Shown here: positions 17,908 to 27,930 of the stretch, piece by piece
Numbering within the stretch: the stretch's first letter is position 1
How the letters are laid out: each line of letters begins with the position of its first letter
Assembly (NCBI RefSeq): GCF_900199455.1
Contig: NZ_FZQR01000008.1
Location: 124,001 to 188,000 of the forward strand
Reading direction: 5' to 3'
DNA: 64,000 bases
Origin: Mesorhizobium carmichaelinearum
GTDB taxonomy: Bacteria; Pseudomonadota; Alphaproteobacteria; Rhizobiales; Rhizobiaceae
The notes under the pieces: model-generated
What the model was told of the DNA's origin: nothing
Database searches by the model: none
What the model saw: only the letters and a program-made list of their open reading frames with translations
Translations under genes and position numbers: made by a program

Positions 17908-20319
17908 TCAATGCGCAAGCGACTTTCCGGCATCATCGGCACTGTCGGTCGAGGCCGGCGGATTGACCGGTTCGACCCATTCGATCGGCTCCGGCATACG
18001 CACCAGCGCGTGGCGCAACACCTCACCGACGCGTGAGACCGGAATGATCTCCATGCCGTTCTTCACATTGTCCGGAATCTCCGCCAGATCCTTGGCGTTG
18101 TCTTCCGGGATCAGCACCTTCTTGATGCCGCCGCGCAGCGCGGCGAGCAGCTTCTCCTTGAGGCCGCCGATCGGCAAGATGCGGCCGCGAAGCGTTATCT
18201 CGCCCGTCATCGCCACATCGGCCCGGACCGGAATGCCCGTCAGCACCGACACGATGGCTGTCGCCATGGCGGCACCCGCGGATGGGCCGTCCTTCGGCGT
18301 GGCGCCTTCCGGCAAGTGGACGTGGATGTCGCGCTTGTCGAACAGCGGCGGCTCGATGCCGAAATCGATGGCGCGCGAGCGGACATAGGAGGCCGCCGCC
18401 GAAATCGATTCCTTCATCACGTCGCGCAGATTGCCGGTCACCGTCATGCGGCCCTTGCCGGGCATCATGACGCCTTCGACCGTCAGCAACTCGCCGCCGA
18501 CTTCCGTCCAGGCAAGACCGGTGACGACACCGACCTGATCGTCAGCCTCGACCTGACCGAAGCGGAAGCGCTGGACACCGAGGTAATCGGCGAGATTCGC
18601 CGCCGTGATGTTCACCGTCTTCTTCTTCGTCTTCAGGATCTCGGTCACGGCCTTGCGCCCAAGCTTCATCAGCTCGCGCTCCAGGCTCCGGACGCCCGCT
18701 TCACGGGTGTAGGTCTGAACGATGCCGCGGATCGCGTCCTCGCTGACGGAGAACTCCTTCGGCTGCAGCGCGTGATCGCGGATCACCTTCGGCATCAAGT
18801 GCCGCTTGGCGATCTCGATCTTCTCGTCCTCGGTGTAACCGGCGATACGGATGATCTCCATGCGGTCCATCAAAGGCGCCGGGATGTTCAGCGTATTCGC
18901 CGTCGTCACGAACATCACGCTCGACAGATCGTATTCGACCTCGAGGTAGTGATCCATGAACGTCGAGTTCTGCTCGGGATCAAGCACCTCGAGTAGCGCC
19001 GATGACGGATCGCCACGGAAGTCCTGGCCCATCTTGTCGATCTCGTCGAGCAGGAAGAGCGGATTGGACTTCTTCGCCTTCTTCATCGACTGGATGACCT
19101 TGCCGGGCATCGAGCCGATATAAGTGCGGCGGTGGCCACGGATCTCGGCCTCGTCGCGCACGCCGCCCAGCGCCATGCGGATGAACTCACGTCCAGTCGC
19201 CTTGGCGATCGACTTGCCGAGCGAGGTCTTGCCGACGCCGGGAGGTCCGACGAGGCACAGGATCGGCCCCTTCAGCTTCTTCTGGCGGCTTTGGACGGCG
19301 AGATACTCGACGATGCGCTCCTTGACCTTGTCGAGACCGAAGTGATCGGTATCGAGCACGTTCTGCGCGAAAGCCAGGTCCTGCTTGACCTTGGAGTTCT
19401 TGCCCCACGGTATCGACAGGATCCAGTCGAGATAGTTGCGCACCACGGTCGATTCAGCCGACATCGGCGACATCGTCCTGAGCTTCTTCAACTCGGCTTC
19501 CGCCTTTTCGCGGGCCTCCTTGGAGAGCTTGGTCTTCTTGATGCGCGCCTCGATCTCGGCGGCCTCGTCGCGGCCGTCCTCGCCCTCGCCGAGTTCCTTC
19601 TGGATCGCCTTCATCTGCTCGTTGAGGTAGTATTCGCGCTGTGTCTTCTCCATCTGGCGCTTGACGCGCGAGCGGATGCGCTTCTCCACCTGCAGGACGG
19701 AGATTTCGGCTTCCATGAAGCCCATCGCCTTTTCCAGCCGCTCCTTGACCGAGAGCGTGGCCAGCATTTCCTGCTTCTCAGGGATCTTGATGGCGAGATG
19801 CGAGGCAACCGTATCGGCGAGCTTGGAATAGTCGTCGATCTGGCTGGCAGCGCCAACCACTTCGGGCGAGATCTTCTTGTTCAGCTTGACGTAATTTTCG
19901 AAGTCGGTGACGACCGAGCGGGCCAGCGCCTCTACCTCGACCTCTTCCTCTTCCGGCTCGACCAGCGCCGTGGCGCGGGCTTCGTGGAAGTCGGGGCGGT
20001 CGGTGAACGAAACGATCTTGGCACGCGAAGCGCCCTCGACCAGAACCTTGACGGTGCCGTCGGGCAGCTTCAGCAATTGCAGCACATTGGCGAGCGTGCC
20101 GATGTCGAAGATGGCATCGGGCTCGGGATCGTCATCGGCGGCATTCATCTGGGTGGCAAGCAAGATCTGCTTTTCCTGACCCATCACCTCTTCCAGCGCT
20201 TTGATCGACTTTTCGCGCCCGACAAAGAGCGGAACGATCATGTGCGGAAACACCACGATGTCGCGCAGTGGGAGGACTGCGAAGACGCCGTCGCTGGGAG
20301 CCTTGGATATTTTGGCCAT
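17908..20319 (-). CDS. lon: ATP-dependent protease Lon
   Basis: Cytosolic AAA+ serine protease of 803 residues. Order: LON substrate-binding domain ([20 protein letters not shown]), coiled-coil, AAA+ module with Walker [14 protein letters not shown] and Walker [12 protein letters not shown], and the C-terminal protease domain with catalytic Ser in [10 protein letters not shown] and Lys in [13 protein letters not shown]. It degrades misfolded and regulatory proteins. A start five codons upstream (20334) is also possible. It lies in the conserved clpP-clpX-lon-hup series. Confidence 0.98.
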   Translation of the reverse strand: MAKISKAPSDGVFAVLPLRDIVVFPHMIVPLFVGREKSIKALEEVMGQEKQILLATQMNAADDDPEPDAIFDIGTLANVLQLLKLPDGTVKVLVEGASRAKIVSFTDRPDFHEARATALVEPEEEEVEVEALARSVVTDFENYVKLNKKISPEVVGAASQIDDYSKLADTVASHLAIKIPEKQEMLATLSVKERLEKAMGFMEAEISVLQVEKRIRSRVKRQMEKTQREYYLNEQMKAIQKELGEGEDGRDEAAEIEARIKKTKLSKEAREKAEAELKKLRTMSPMSAESTVVRNYLDWILSIPWGKNSKVKQDLAFAQNVLDTDHFGLDKVKERIVEYLAVQSRQKKLKGPILCLVGPPGVGKTSLGKSIAKATGREFIRMALGGVRDEAEIRGHRRTYIGSMPGKVIQSMKKAKKSNPLFLLDEIDKMGQDFRGDPSSALLEVLDPEQNSTFMDHYLEVEYDLSSVMFVTTANTLNIPAPLMDRMEIIRIAGYTEDEKIEIAKRHLMPKVIRDHALQPKEFSVSEDAIRGIVQTYTREAGVRSLERELMKLGRKAVTEILKTKKKTVNITAANLADYLGVQRFRFGQVEADDQVGVVTGLAWTEVGGELLTVEGVMMPGKGRMTVTGNLRDVMKESISAAASYVRSRAIDFGIEPPLFDKRDIHVHLPEGATPKDGPSAGAAMATAIVSVLTGIPVRADVAMTGEITLRGRILPIGGLKEKLLAALRGGIKKVLIPEDNAKDLAEIPDNVKNGMEIIPVSRVGEVLRHALVRMPEPIEWVEPVNPPASTDSADDAGKSLAH

Positions 20320-20541
20320 TGTCCAACCTTTCATGTCGCGGCCACCATCAGGCCAACCGCGAATCTCATATTAACGACCGTGGATCGTTCCGCCTACCAC
20401 CGTTTGTGACGGGAGTTTTACAGCACAGAAATCGGCACCTCGGCCTTCCAGTGTTAGGTGGATGCACACAGGGCAAAGATCAAGAGTTAACATCGCCGGG
20501 AAATCCACTCCATCACTGAGGTCGCGCGCCCTTCACAGCAA

Positions 20542-20564
20542 AACGGCGCCGCAACGGCGCCGTT
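20542..20564 (-). terminator. Candidate terminator after clpX
   Basis: Nine-bp stem AACGGCGCC/GGCGCCGTT with loop GCAAC; on the minus strand TTTT follows it. It lies 29 bp beyond the clpX stop. Confidence 0.6.
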
Positions 20565-20592
20565 CCACAAAAATATGGGGTCGAGTGCCATG

Positions 20593-21867
20593 TCAGGCGC
20601 TGACATTGCCCTTCTTTTCCTTCTGTTCGGAGTAGATGTAGAGCGGCCGGGCACTGCCGGTCACCACCTCTTCCGAAATCACCACTTCGCGCACGCCCTC
20701 GAGCGCGGGCAGTTCGAACATGGTGTCGAGCAGGATCGCTTCCATGATCGAACGCAGGCCGCGGGCGCCGGTCTTGCGCTCGATGGCGCGCTTGGCGATC
20801 GCCGAGAGCGCATTCTCGTGGAAGGTCAGGTCGACATTTTCCATCTCGAACAGCCGCTGGTACTGCTTGACCAGCGCGTTCTTCGGCTCGGTCAGGATCT
20901 GGATCAGCGCCGGCTCATCAAGGTCCTCCAGCGTCGCCAGGACCGGCAGACGGCCGACGAACTCCGGAATGAGGCCGAATTTCAACAGATCCTCGGGCTC
21001 GACCAGACGGAACACATCGCCAGTGCGGCGATCCTCCGGCGAAGCGACGATGGCGCCGAAGCCGATCGAGGTCTTTCTGCCGCGATCCGAGATGATCTTG
21101 TCCAGCCCGGCGAAGGCGCCGCCGCAGATGAACAGTATGTTGGCGGTGTCGACCTGCAGGAACTCCTGCTGCGGATGCTTCCTGCCGCCTTGCGGCGGCA
21201 CGGAGGCGACCGTGCCTTCCATGATCTTCAGCAGCGCCTGCTGCACGCCCTCGCCCGACACGTCGCGGGTGATCGAGGGATTGTCGGACTTGCGCGAAAT
21301 CTTGTCGATCTCGTCGATGTAGACGATGCCGCGCTGGGCGCGCTCGACATTGTAGTCGGCCGACTGCAGGAGCTTCAGGATGATGTTCTCGACATCCTCG
21401 CCGACATAACCGGCTTCGGTCAGCGTCGTGGCGTCGGCCATGGTGAAGGGCACGTCGATGATGCGGGCCAGCGTCTGCGCGAGCAGCGTCTTGCCGCAAC
21501 CGGTCGGGCCGATCAAAAGGATGTTGGACTTGGCCAGCTCGACATCGTTGTTTTTGCCGGCATGCGCGAGGCGCTTGTAGTGGTTGTGGACGGCCACCGA
21601 CAGCACGCGCTTGGCGTAGGGCTGGCCGATGACATAGTCGTCGAGAACCTTGAGGATCTCCTGCGGTGTCGGCACGCCCTCGCGCGACTTCACCATCGAG
21701 GTTTTGTTCTCCTCGCGGATGATGTCCATGCAGAGCTCGACGCATTCGTCGCAGATGAAGACCGTCGGACCGGCGATCAGCTTGCGCACCTCATGCTGGC
21801 TTTTGCCGCAAAACGAGCAATAAAGCGTGTTCTTCGAGTCACCGCTGTTGTTGCCGACCTTGCTCAT
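20593..21867 (-). CDS. clpX: ClpX, ATP-binding subunit of Clp protease
   Basis: Unfoldase of 424 residues that feeds ClpP. The N-terminal zinc-binding domain has CSFCGKS and CDECVELC. The AAA+ core has Walker [16 protein letters not shown], Walker [12 protein letters not shown], and the IGF loop (KTSIGFGAI) that docks on ClpP. AGGACAGGAA precedes the ATG. Between clpX and clpP there is a 296-bp gap, so it may have its own promoter. Confidence 0.98.
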   Translation of the reverse strand: MSKVGNNSGDSKNTLYCSFCGKSQHEVRKLIAGPTVFICDECVELCMDIIREENKTSMVKSREGVPTPQEILKVLDDYVIGQPYAKRVLSVAVHNHYKRLAHAGKNNDVELAKSNILLIGPTGCGKTLLAQTLARIIDVPFTMADATTLTEAGYVGEDVENIILKLLQSADYNVERAQRGIVYIDEIDKISRKSDNPSITRDVSGEGVQQALLKIMEGTVASVPPQGGRKHPQQEFLQVDTANILFICGGAFAGLDKIISDRGRKTSIGFGAIVASPEDRRTGDVFRLVEPEDLLKFGLIPEFVGRLPVLATLEDLDEPALIQILTEPKNALVKQYQRLFEMENVDLTFHENALSAIAKRAIERKTGARGLRSIMEAILLDTMFELPALEGVREVVISEEVVTGSARPLYIYSEQKEKKGNVSA

Positions 21868-22163
21868 TTTCCTGTCCTTTCATGGCCGCCCGCCGATGGT
21901 CTGGCTGAAAGGGCGCATACTCTAATTTATCGCGGGAATCCGCCGCCGCCAGTGTCCCGGCTCCCGCAACGTATTCCGTACGAAACACAAATCAGAAAAC
22001 GTGGCAATGATTCGCAGCAACCCCACACAAAGCTAAGCCGTCGAAAATCAACATAGCCTTAACGTAGGCAATCCCAACCGTCGAGGGAACAGCCAATTGT
22101 GGCCGAAATGCCGCAAAACACGCTAAAAGCGCGTGATGGTGTCATCCAACTGCCACCCAGCCC

Positions 22164-22793
22164 TTATGCCACGGCACCTTCAGCCGGCTCGCGCGACGAA
22201 ATGACCTTGTCGATGAGGCCGAAATCCTTGGCTTCGTCGGCGGTCATGAAATGGTCGCGGTCGAGCGTCCGCTCAATCTCTTCGTAGCTTTTGCCGGTGT
22301 GTTTGACATAGACCTCGTTGAGACGGCGCTTCAGCTTGACGATATCCATGGCGTGGCGCTCGATGTCGGAGGCCTGGCCCTGGAAGCCGCCGGACGGCTG
22401 GTGAACCATGATACGGGCGTTCGGCGTGGCGAAGCGCATGTCCTTGTGGCCGGCGGTCAGCAGCAGCGAGCCCATCGAGGCGGCCTGGCCAATGCAGAGC
22501 GTCGATACGGCCGGCTTGATGAACTGCATGGTGTCGTAGATCGCCATGCCGGAGGTGACGACGCCGCCCGGCGAATTGATGTAAAGGTTGATTTCCTTCT
22601 TCGGGTTCTCGGCTTCGAGGAACAGGAGCTGCGCGCAGACCAGCGTCGCCATGCCGTCCTCGACCGGACCGGTGATGAAAATGATGCGCTCCTTGAGGAG
22701 GCGCGAGAAGATGTCGTAGGCCCGCTCGCCGCGATTGGTCTGTTCGACCACCATCGGAACGAGGTTCATGTAGGTTTCGACGGGGTTCTTCAT
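22164..22793 (-). CDS. clpP: ClpP, proteolytic subunit of Clp protease
   Basis: Serine peptidase of 209 residues, forming tetradecamers. Catalytic residues are visible: Ser106 in [11 protein letters not shown], His131 in IMVHQPSGG, and the Asp of DRDHF. The substrate strand INSPGG is intact. The N-terminal [20 protein letters not shown] matches the rhizobial form. The ribosome site is weak. Confidence 0.98.
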   Translation of the reverse strand: MKNPVETYMNLVPMVVEQTNRGERAYDIFSRLLKERIIFITGPVEDGMATLVCAQLLFLEAENPKKEINLYINSPGGVVTSGMAIYDTMQFIKPAVSTLCIGQAASMGSLLLTAGHKDMRFATPNARIMVHQPSGGFQGQASDIERHAMDIVKLKRRLNEVYVKHTGKSYEEIERTLDRDHFMTADEAKDFGLIDKVISSREPAEGAVA

Positions 22794-23130
22794 CGGTTAT
22801 CTCTTATCTCGCGGTGGGATTCCGGCGCCGGGATGCTGGCAGATTAGGCAGAATCGGTTCTGGATCGTTGTTCCGTAGATAGGATGCCGGCTCATCCTTG
22901 TGCAAGGCCGCCCCGTCCTAGCCATCTGGGTAAGTCGAATCAAGCTTTACGGCCAAGGATTCGCATCGCGGACGCCAGCGCCGACCAGGAACAGGCGTGA
23001 CCGGTCCGCAACGTAGCAATTTCTTAACCGCGTCACTTAACGAAATGCGGCAAAACCGCTTTTCTCAGCGGCAGCTTCCCCTACAATTCAACGTTGAACT
23101 TGTGTGCAAGGTTCAAACAGGGGGAGTGTC
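22794..23130. other. 337-bp intergenic region, divergent promoters
   Basis: No open frame or RNA structure recognised. It must hold the leftward clpP promoter and the rightward promoter of the secreted protein at 23131, but no confident -35/-10 pair was identified. Confidence 0.4.
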
Positions 23131-23724
23131 ATGTTCAGGAGAAGCGCATCCTTCGCCCTTGCCGGGCTGGCTATGCTCGGCACGACTTCTCAGACGGCGG
23201 CCGGCGGCCGTGCCGTGGAATGTTACGAACCGGTCCGCTCGCCTGCCGTCTACGACACAGTCTACGAGGACGTGATGGTCAGCCCTCCCGGCCAGCAGGT
23301 GGTCGACTATGACCCGCCAATCTACGGCACCCGCGAGCGCGTGGTGATGACCGTGCCGACCCAGGTTCAATATGAGGTGGTGCCAGCGGTCACCCGGACC
23401 GTCTACCACACCGTCAGGGTCGATGGCGGCGGCTATTCCTGGGAATGGCGCGTCATCCATGGCCGCAAGGTGCTGTGCAAGGTCTGGCACAAGGCGCGCT
23501 ACGAGCGCGTCGCCGAGACGGTGGTAATCCAGCCGGAACGCACCCGGCGCGTCGTTATCCCGGCGCAGTACGACAAGATTGCGGAGGAAGTGCTGATACA
23601 GCCGGAACAAAGGCGTATTATCGATGTTCCCGCCTCCTACCAGACCGTTGCGCGGCGCGTGCTGGTCAGGGGAGGCTCATCCGGCTGGCGGCGCGTGCAT
23701 ATTCCCAGGCATTGCCAGGATTAG
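23131..23724 (+). CDS. Secreted hypothetical protein with repeated Tyr/Val motifs
   Basis: The 197-residue protein has a signal peptide (MFRRSASFALAGLAMLGTTS) followed by a beta-rich region of degenerate repeats, such as VYDTVYEDVMVSPPGQQVVD, RERVVMTVPTQVQYEVVPAV and IAEEVLIQPEQRRIIDVPAS. A His/Trp core (YSWEWRVIHGRKVLCKVWHK) interrupts them. It looks like a periplasmic or outer-surface beta protein. GGGGGAG eight bases before the ATG supports the start. Function unknown. Confidence 0.75.
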   Translation: MFRRSASFALAGLAMLGTTSQTAAGGRAVECYEPVRSPAVYDTVYEDVMVSPPGQQVVDYDPPIYGTRERVVMTVPTQVQYEVVPAVTRTVYHTVRVDGGGYSWEWRVIHGRKVLCKVWHKARYERVAETVVIQPERTRRVVIPAQYDKIAEEVLIQPEQRRIIDVPASYQTVARRVLVRGGSSGWRRVHIPRHCQD

Positions 23725-23901
23725 CGGGCATGGCATAGCCTGCGCCGCAGCGACCTGGCCTGCGTACAGGCCTCCGTCCGCAGCCACGTCTTCAGGCCGG
23801 CGACATCGGCGTTGACGCCTCGATCCGCTGTGGCCGGCCTTGACCAGCGACCATGCCGTGGAGAGACCGGCAATACCCGCGCCGACAACGATCACATTCA
23901 T
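23721..23901 (-). pseudogene. Fragment of an FAD-dependent oxidoreductase gene
   Basis: The frame from 23901 encodes only MNVIVVGAGIAGLSTAWSLV KAGH, the FAD-binding GxGxxG start of a D-amino-acid-oxidase-like flavoprotein. A second frame then reads VNADVAGLKTWLRTEACTQA and stops at 23721. I infer that a deletion joined the first codons of the flavoprotein to the last codons of another gene. It cannot make an active enzyme. Confidence 0.6.
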
Positions 23902-24005
23902 CCGCTCAGACCTTCCGCAGCCGGAACGGCTGGATCAATTCATGGGGTATCGCGCGCCAACATACGGTCTGGAATGAGGCTGGCAAGCCGCGCTATGGGT
24001 CTGGC

Positions 24006-25256
24006 ATGACCAAATCGACGCTCCCTTACCTCGCCCTTGATCCAGCCGCCCGGCGGCTGCGGCTCGACCCGCACGAGTCGGCTTTCTTCCTGAATCCGTA
24101 CGAGGCCTATGCCTCTCTGCATGGCGTCTCGAATGCCTTCTTCTGGGAGGAATTCGGATTCTGGTGCTTTGGCGGCTTCGACGATGTCAACCGGCTGCTG
24201 CGCGACCGCCGCTTCGGCCGCCAGAACCCCGCCGGCATTCCCGACAGCCGCGGCGTCGGCCAGGATCGCAGCCATCTCAAGGCCTTCGACGGCATTGAAG
24301 CCAACTCCATGCTCGAACTGGAACCGCCGGTGCACACGCGGCTGAGAACACTGGTCAACCGCGCCTTCGTCTCGCGCCAGGTCGAGCGGCTGCGGCCGCG
24401 GGTCGAGGCGCTCGCCAACGAGTTGATCGACCGTTTTGATCCGACCGGACCAGTCGACCTCTTGCCCGCCTTCGCGGCGCCGTTGCCGATCACCATTATT
24501 GCCGAAATGCTCGGCGTGCCGGTGGAGATGGGGCCGCAACTGCTCGACTGGTCCCATCAAATGGTCGCCATGTACATCCATGGGCGCACGCGCGAGACCG
24601 AAGAGACGGCCAATCGCGCAGCGGGCGAATTCGCCGATTTCCTGCGCGGCTACATTACCGAGCGACGCAGGGACCCCGGAGACGACCTGCTGTCGCTGCT
24701 GATCTCGGCGCAGGAGGACGGCCAGAGGTTGTCGGAAGACGAAATGGTATCCTCCGCCATCCTGCTGCTCAATGCCGGCCATGAAGCGACCGTACATCAG
24801 ACCGGCAATGCGGTGCGCTCGATCCTGGCGCAAGGCGGCGACCCCGGCCGCTTCTTCACCTCGGCGGAAGCGGCCGCTGCAACGGTCGAGGAATGCCTGC
24901 GCTTCGACGCGCCGCTGCATATGTTCATGCGCTACGCTTATCAGGAGATCGAGATTGCGCCCGGCATCGTCGTGCAGCCGGGCCAGACCATCGGGCTCCT
25001 GCTCGGCATGGCCAATCACGATCCGCGCGCCTTTGCCGGACCGCAGGCCTTCCGGCCTGATAGAACCGACCAGAAGAATGTGTCCTTCGGCGCCGGCATC
25101 CATTTCTGCATCGGTGCGCCGCTGGCGCGGCTCGAATTGCAGGTGTCGCTGAAGACTTTGTTCGAACGTCACCCGCAACTGCATCTTGCCGAACAGCCCC
25201 GCTTCCGCGACACTTACCACTTCCATGGGCTGGAAACGCTCGCCGTCGGCGTCTGA
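24006..25256 (+). CDS. Cytochrome P450
   Basis: Soluble bacterial P450 of 416 residues, normal length. Key parts are the oxygen-binding I-helix segment LLLNAGHEATVHQTGN, the ExxR pair in EECLRF, and the heme-thiolate loop FGAGIHFCIGAPLARLE with the Cys ligand. The usual Gly-Thr pair of the I-helix is AGHEAT, within the normal range. Electron partners (ferredoxin, reductase) are not next to it. The substrate is unknown. The chosen start MTKSTLPYLA follows a long open frame without coding character. Confidence 0.93.
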   Translation: MTKSTLPYLALDPAARRLRLDPHESAFFLNPYEAYASLHGVSNAFFWEEFGFWCFGGFDDVNRLLRDRRFGRQNPAGIPDSRGVGQDRSHLKAFDGIEANSMLELEPPVHTRLRTLVNRAFVSRQVERLRPRVEALANELIDRFDPTGPVDLLPAFAAPLPITIIAEMLGVPVEMGPQLLDWSHQMVAMYIHGRTRETEETANRAAGEFADFLRGYITERRRDPGDDLLSLLISAQEDGQRLSEDEMVSSAILLLNAGHEATVHQTGNAVRSILAQGGDPGRFFTSAEAAAATVEECLRFDAPLHMFMRYAYQEIEIAPGIVVQPGQTIGLLLGMANHDPRAFAGPQAFRPDRTDQKNVSFGAGIHFCIGAPLARLELQVSLKTLFERHPQLHLAEQPRFRDTYHFHGLETLAVGV

Positions 25257-25281
25257 ACGATCGCGGGCCTGGGGCTGCGCG

Positions 25282-26352
25282 ATGAGACTGTCTTGGAGAC
25301 CGGCGACGGCGTTCGCATTGGCGTTGCTATGCGGCTGCCTGGGCACGGCGCACGCCCAGCAACAGCCGGAAAACATCCCTTGGGAAAACAGCATGGCCAT
25401 CGCCCACAAGATGGCATTGGGGCTTCTGGAGCGGCAGACCGGCTCGAAGGGCCTGCCGCTGGCCTCCTTTGCCATCGAGGTCGATCTCAATCTCGACGGC
25501 TTGCCTGAAATCTTCGCCTACCGCTACGCGCCGGGCTGCGACGGCATCAAATGCGGCAACTTCCTGTTCGTCCTGGAAGGCGACAGCTACCATGAGGTTT
25601 TGGGCGACATTCCCGGCGTGCGGCTGGTGCCGCAGGACAAGATCGCGCTCAGCCCCTTCAAGCGAAACGGCTTTTTCGACATCCAGTCCAACACGATGAC
25701 GATCGGCTGGAATGGCACGCGCTATGTCGACGTTTCCACCTTTCCAGCCTCGACGCTCGATGGCGCCGCCTTCGTGGCCGCCTGCCAGAAAAGCAAGTTG
25801 GGCGAGCAGCCGGCCGAGGGCGAAGCGGAACAGGCGGCCACGGCATGCCAATGCCAGTTCAACCGATTTCAGGTCGTCGGCTTCAAACAGGCCGACCTTG
25901 ACGCCTATACGGCTTCGATTGCCGGGCAGGAAGTCGAGTATCCAATAGGCGACAAGGAGGATGCCTGGCTCGCCTTGTCGAAAAGTGCCCAGGACGTCGC
26001 CACAGGCTGCGATGTCGCGAGCGGCAAAAGCCAATGGCCGCCTGCCTATTTCGATCATGGCGATAGGCCGCAGCAGAAGCTGAACTTCGGCGCATTTCTC
26101 GATGCCTGCCCGGCGCAGGATTTCATCCTGACCAACCACAAGACCGGCTCGCCCGATCGCGCACTCGCGCTTTGCGGCTGCCTCGCCCGCGAAATCCCGA
26201 CCTATGGCGTCAGCCAGGACGGGCTCGACCTCCTGGCGCAATACTATCGCGACGAGATTTCGGACGCCGATGTCGAGGCACAGGACGCCGATCTGCTGAC
26301 CGCGCACGACAAGGCGTCGGAAGCGTGCCTGAGCCAGTTTCCGGCGAAGTAG
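25282..26352 (+). CDS. Secreted hypothetical protein, 356 aa
   Basis: A signal peptide (LALLCGCLGTAHA, cleavage before QQQ) precedes a Cys-rich soluble protein. The N-terminal part DLNLDGLPEIFAYRYAPGCD resembles a Ca-binding or FG-GAP-like loop seen in periplasmic rhizobial proteins. Paired cysteines recur (CDGIKCGN, ACQCQFN, LCGCLAREI), suggesting disulfides. No enzyme motif found. It begins 26 bp after the P450 stop and may be co-transcribed. Confidence 0.75.
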   Translation: MRLSWRPATAFALALLCGCLGTAHAQQQPENIPWENSMAIAHKMALGLLERQTGSKGLPLASFAIEVDLNLDGLPEIFAYRYAPGCDGIKCGNFLFVLEGDSYHEVLGDIPGVRLVPQDKIALSPFKRNGFFDIQSNTMTIGWNGTRYVDVSTFPASTLDGAAFVAACQKSKLGEQPAEGEAEQAATACQCQFNRFQVVGFKQADLDAYTASIAGQEVEYPIGDKEDAWLALSKSAQDVATGCDVASGKSQWPPAYFDHGDRPQQKLNFGAFLDACPAQDFILTNHKTGSPDRALALCGCLAREIPTYGVSQDGLDLLAQYYRDEISDADVEAQDADLLTAHDKASEACLSQFPAK

Positions 26353-26431
26353 ACCTGCGGAAATCAGGCACCCAAATCACCTGAAACGAGCTCGCATCGA
26401 CGCTCGTTTGGCGATCCCCTCCGGGAGGCGC

Positions 26432-27229
26432 TTATGCCAATGCCGGGATCGGGTTGGGGTCGATGTCGGCTTGCATCGCCAGCGGAAAACGCAGCGGCAC
26501 GGCGTCGATCTTCTGCGTCGCGAAAAAGTTCCTGTTTCGAAGACGCGCCAAGGCGCGCGTCGCCTCTGCCTGGATCCTGTCAAGGATACGCTTGTTTCTG
26601 GGCGGCGGCGGAGCGAACTGGATCAAGGTCGCAGGGCCGCCGTTCTCCGCAACGAACTGGGCCTGGGCGCAGAGCGCGGGCATCAGCTGGTAGGTCGTGC
26701 TGCGCGCGGTCGTCATCTCGGTTGGGCTGAAGAGCACGAAATCGACCGTTGCCTTAAGGCGCCTGGTGCTCTTGAGCAGCTTCTGTGCGGCCTTCTTCGA
26801 AAGAATATAGCCGCATGCGCCCATATGTTGCCCGAACAGCCGCGTTGCGGAGTATCCATTCTTGACGGGGACATGCCGGCCCCCGAGCCTCACCGGGACA
26901 AAGAATGTTTCGAGCTTGACCACGTCCGCATCTCGCGGAATCCAACTGTCATCGGCCAGCATGGGTCCGGCGTCGTGGCTGAAGACGACATCATCCTCGA
27001 AGACGACGCCGTACCGATCGGGGCCGTCCGCGATGATTTGCCAGCAGAGACGATGGCTGAGAAAGCAGCAGACTTCCGCCTCGGTGAGCGGAGGGGCGAT
27101 GACAGGAGCCCCAGTGGCCGCATCGATCGCCGCAACACGCTCGAAAGGAATTCCAATGCGGGCAAATTCTGCCGTGACTTCCGCGAGCCGATCGGCTGAT
27201 CGGTCAAGATTGATCACCAAACACTTCAC
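26432..27229 (-). CDS. Glycosyltransferase family 25 (LPS/LOS biosynthesis)
   Basis: The 265-residue protein opens with MKCLVINLDRSADRLAEVTA, the signature start of family-25 transferases, followed by EVCCFLSHRLCWQIIADG and the acidic metal-site motif VVFEDDVVFS. Members add galactose or glucose in lipo-oligosaccharide cores. The C-terminus is unlike the family and has a Pro-rich loop (APPPPRNKR). It is monocistronic as far as can be seen. Confidence 0.82.
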   Translation of the reverse strand: MKCLVINLDRSADRLAEVTAEFARIGIPFERVAAIDAATGAPVIAPPLTEAEVCCFLSHRLCWQIIADGPDRYGVVFEDDVVFSHDAGPMLADDSWIPRDADVVKLETFFVPVRLGGRHVPVKNGYSATRLFGQHMGACGYILSKKAAQKLLKSTRRLKATVDFVLFSPTEMTTARSTTYQLMPALCAQAQFVAENGGPATLIQFAPPPPRNKRILDRIQAEATRALARLRNRNFFATQKIDAVPLRFPLAMQADIDPNPIPALA

Positions 27230-27454
27230 TGTCGTCCTCGAGGCATGAAAGCTTGGCGATCTCTACTTCGTGTCTCCGCTTTGGTCGGGAAGTTCACCGG
27301 TAGTCATTGTCGCCTGTCGACGTCCCTATAAGAGCGCGCCAAACGGCAGTCAACTTTGGGTGGCTGCCGAATGCTTGTGGCCGCAGAGCCAGATGCCCGG
27401 TACGGATTTTCCGATAGCGATATAGACCGCATCGTCTGATCCCGCCCCGGGCGC

Positions 27455-27802
27455 CTACAGCTTGATCACATACTCCTTGCGGGTCGTTTCAAGCACTTCC
27501 CAGCTGCCCTTGAAGCCCGGCCTCAGCACGAAACTGTCGCCCGCGCGTACGGTGCGCGCTTCGCCGCCGTCTTCCGCGATCACCGAAACGCCGGACAGGA
27601 TGTGGCAGAATTCCCATTCGTCATAGACGATGCGCCATTTGCCGGGGGTCGATTCCCAGATGCCGGCATAGAGGCCGCCATCCCGCTCCTCGACGTTCCA
27701 GGTGCGGAATTTCGGATCACCCGAGATCAGCCGGTCCGGCGTCGGCGCGCCGGATTCGGGTTCGATGCCGTCAGTCGATATTGTCAGGTGATGCGCGGAC
27801 AG
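27455..27802 (-). CDS. Cupin-domain protein (start codon unusual)
   Basis: The beta-barrel core reads KWRIVYDEWEFCHILSGVSV, then AGDSFVLRPGFKGSWEVLET, the DUF861-type cupin pattern. The coding-like part begins LSAHHLTISTDGIEPE, with GGAGG six bases before a CTG at 27802. No ATG, GTG or TTG lies close, so either CTG is used, or the heptamer repeat array upstream has invaded the gene start and translation begins at the in-frame ATG at 27865, reading LLTTHYSLLTTHC from the repeats. Confidence 0.65.
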   Translation of the reverse strand: MSAHHLTISTDGIEPESGAPTPDRLISGDPKFRTWNVEERDGGLYAGIWESTPGKWRIVYDEWEFCHILSGVSVIAEDGGEARTVRAGDSFVLRPGFKGSWEVLETTRKEYVIKL

Positions 27803-27817
27803 GATTTGCCTCCAACA

Positions 27818-27921
27818 GTGAGTAGTGAGTAGTGAGTAGTGAGTAGTGAGTAAGCACTCCGCCAACGCGCGATTAACTACTCACTAATCACTACTGACTA
27901 CTCACTCACTTCTCACTACTG
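27818..27921. repeat. Tandem heptamer GTGAGTA array with inverted counterpart
   Basis: Five perfect tandem copies of GTGAGTA (27818-27852) face four TACTCAC-type units (27878-27905, two exact and two with one mismatch), plus a further CTCACTACTG run to 27921. The arms can pair into a long hairpin around the GC-rich loop at 27853-27877. It lies between the metY stop and the cupin. Confidence 0.85.
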
Positions 27922-27930
27922 CCCAAGAAA

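Noticed and set aside
20320-20592. Heat-shock (RpoH) promoter upstream of lon
   Set aside because: A CTTGAT sequence exists on the minus strand but no convincing -10 element lies at the right distance.
27818-27921. CRISPR array
   Set aside because: Units are contiguous heptamers without spacers, and no cas genes are present.
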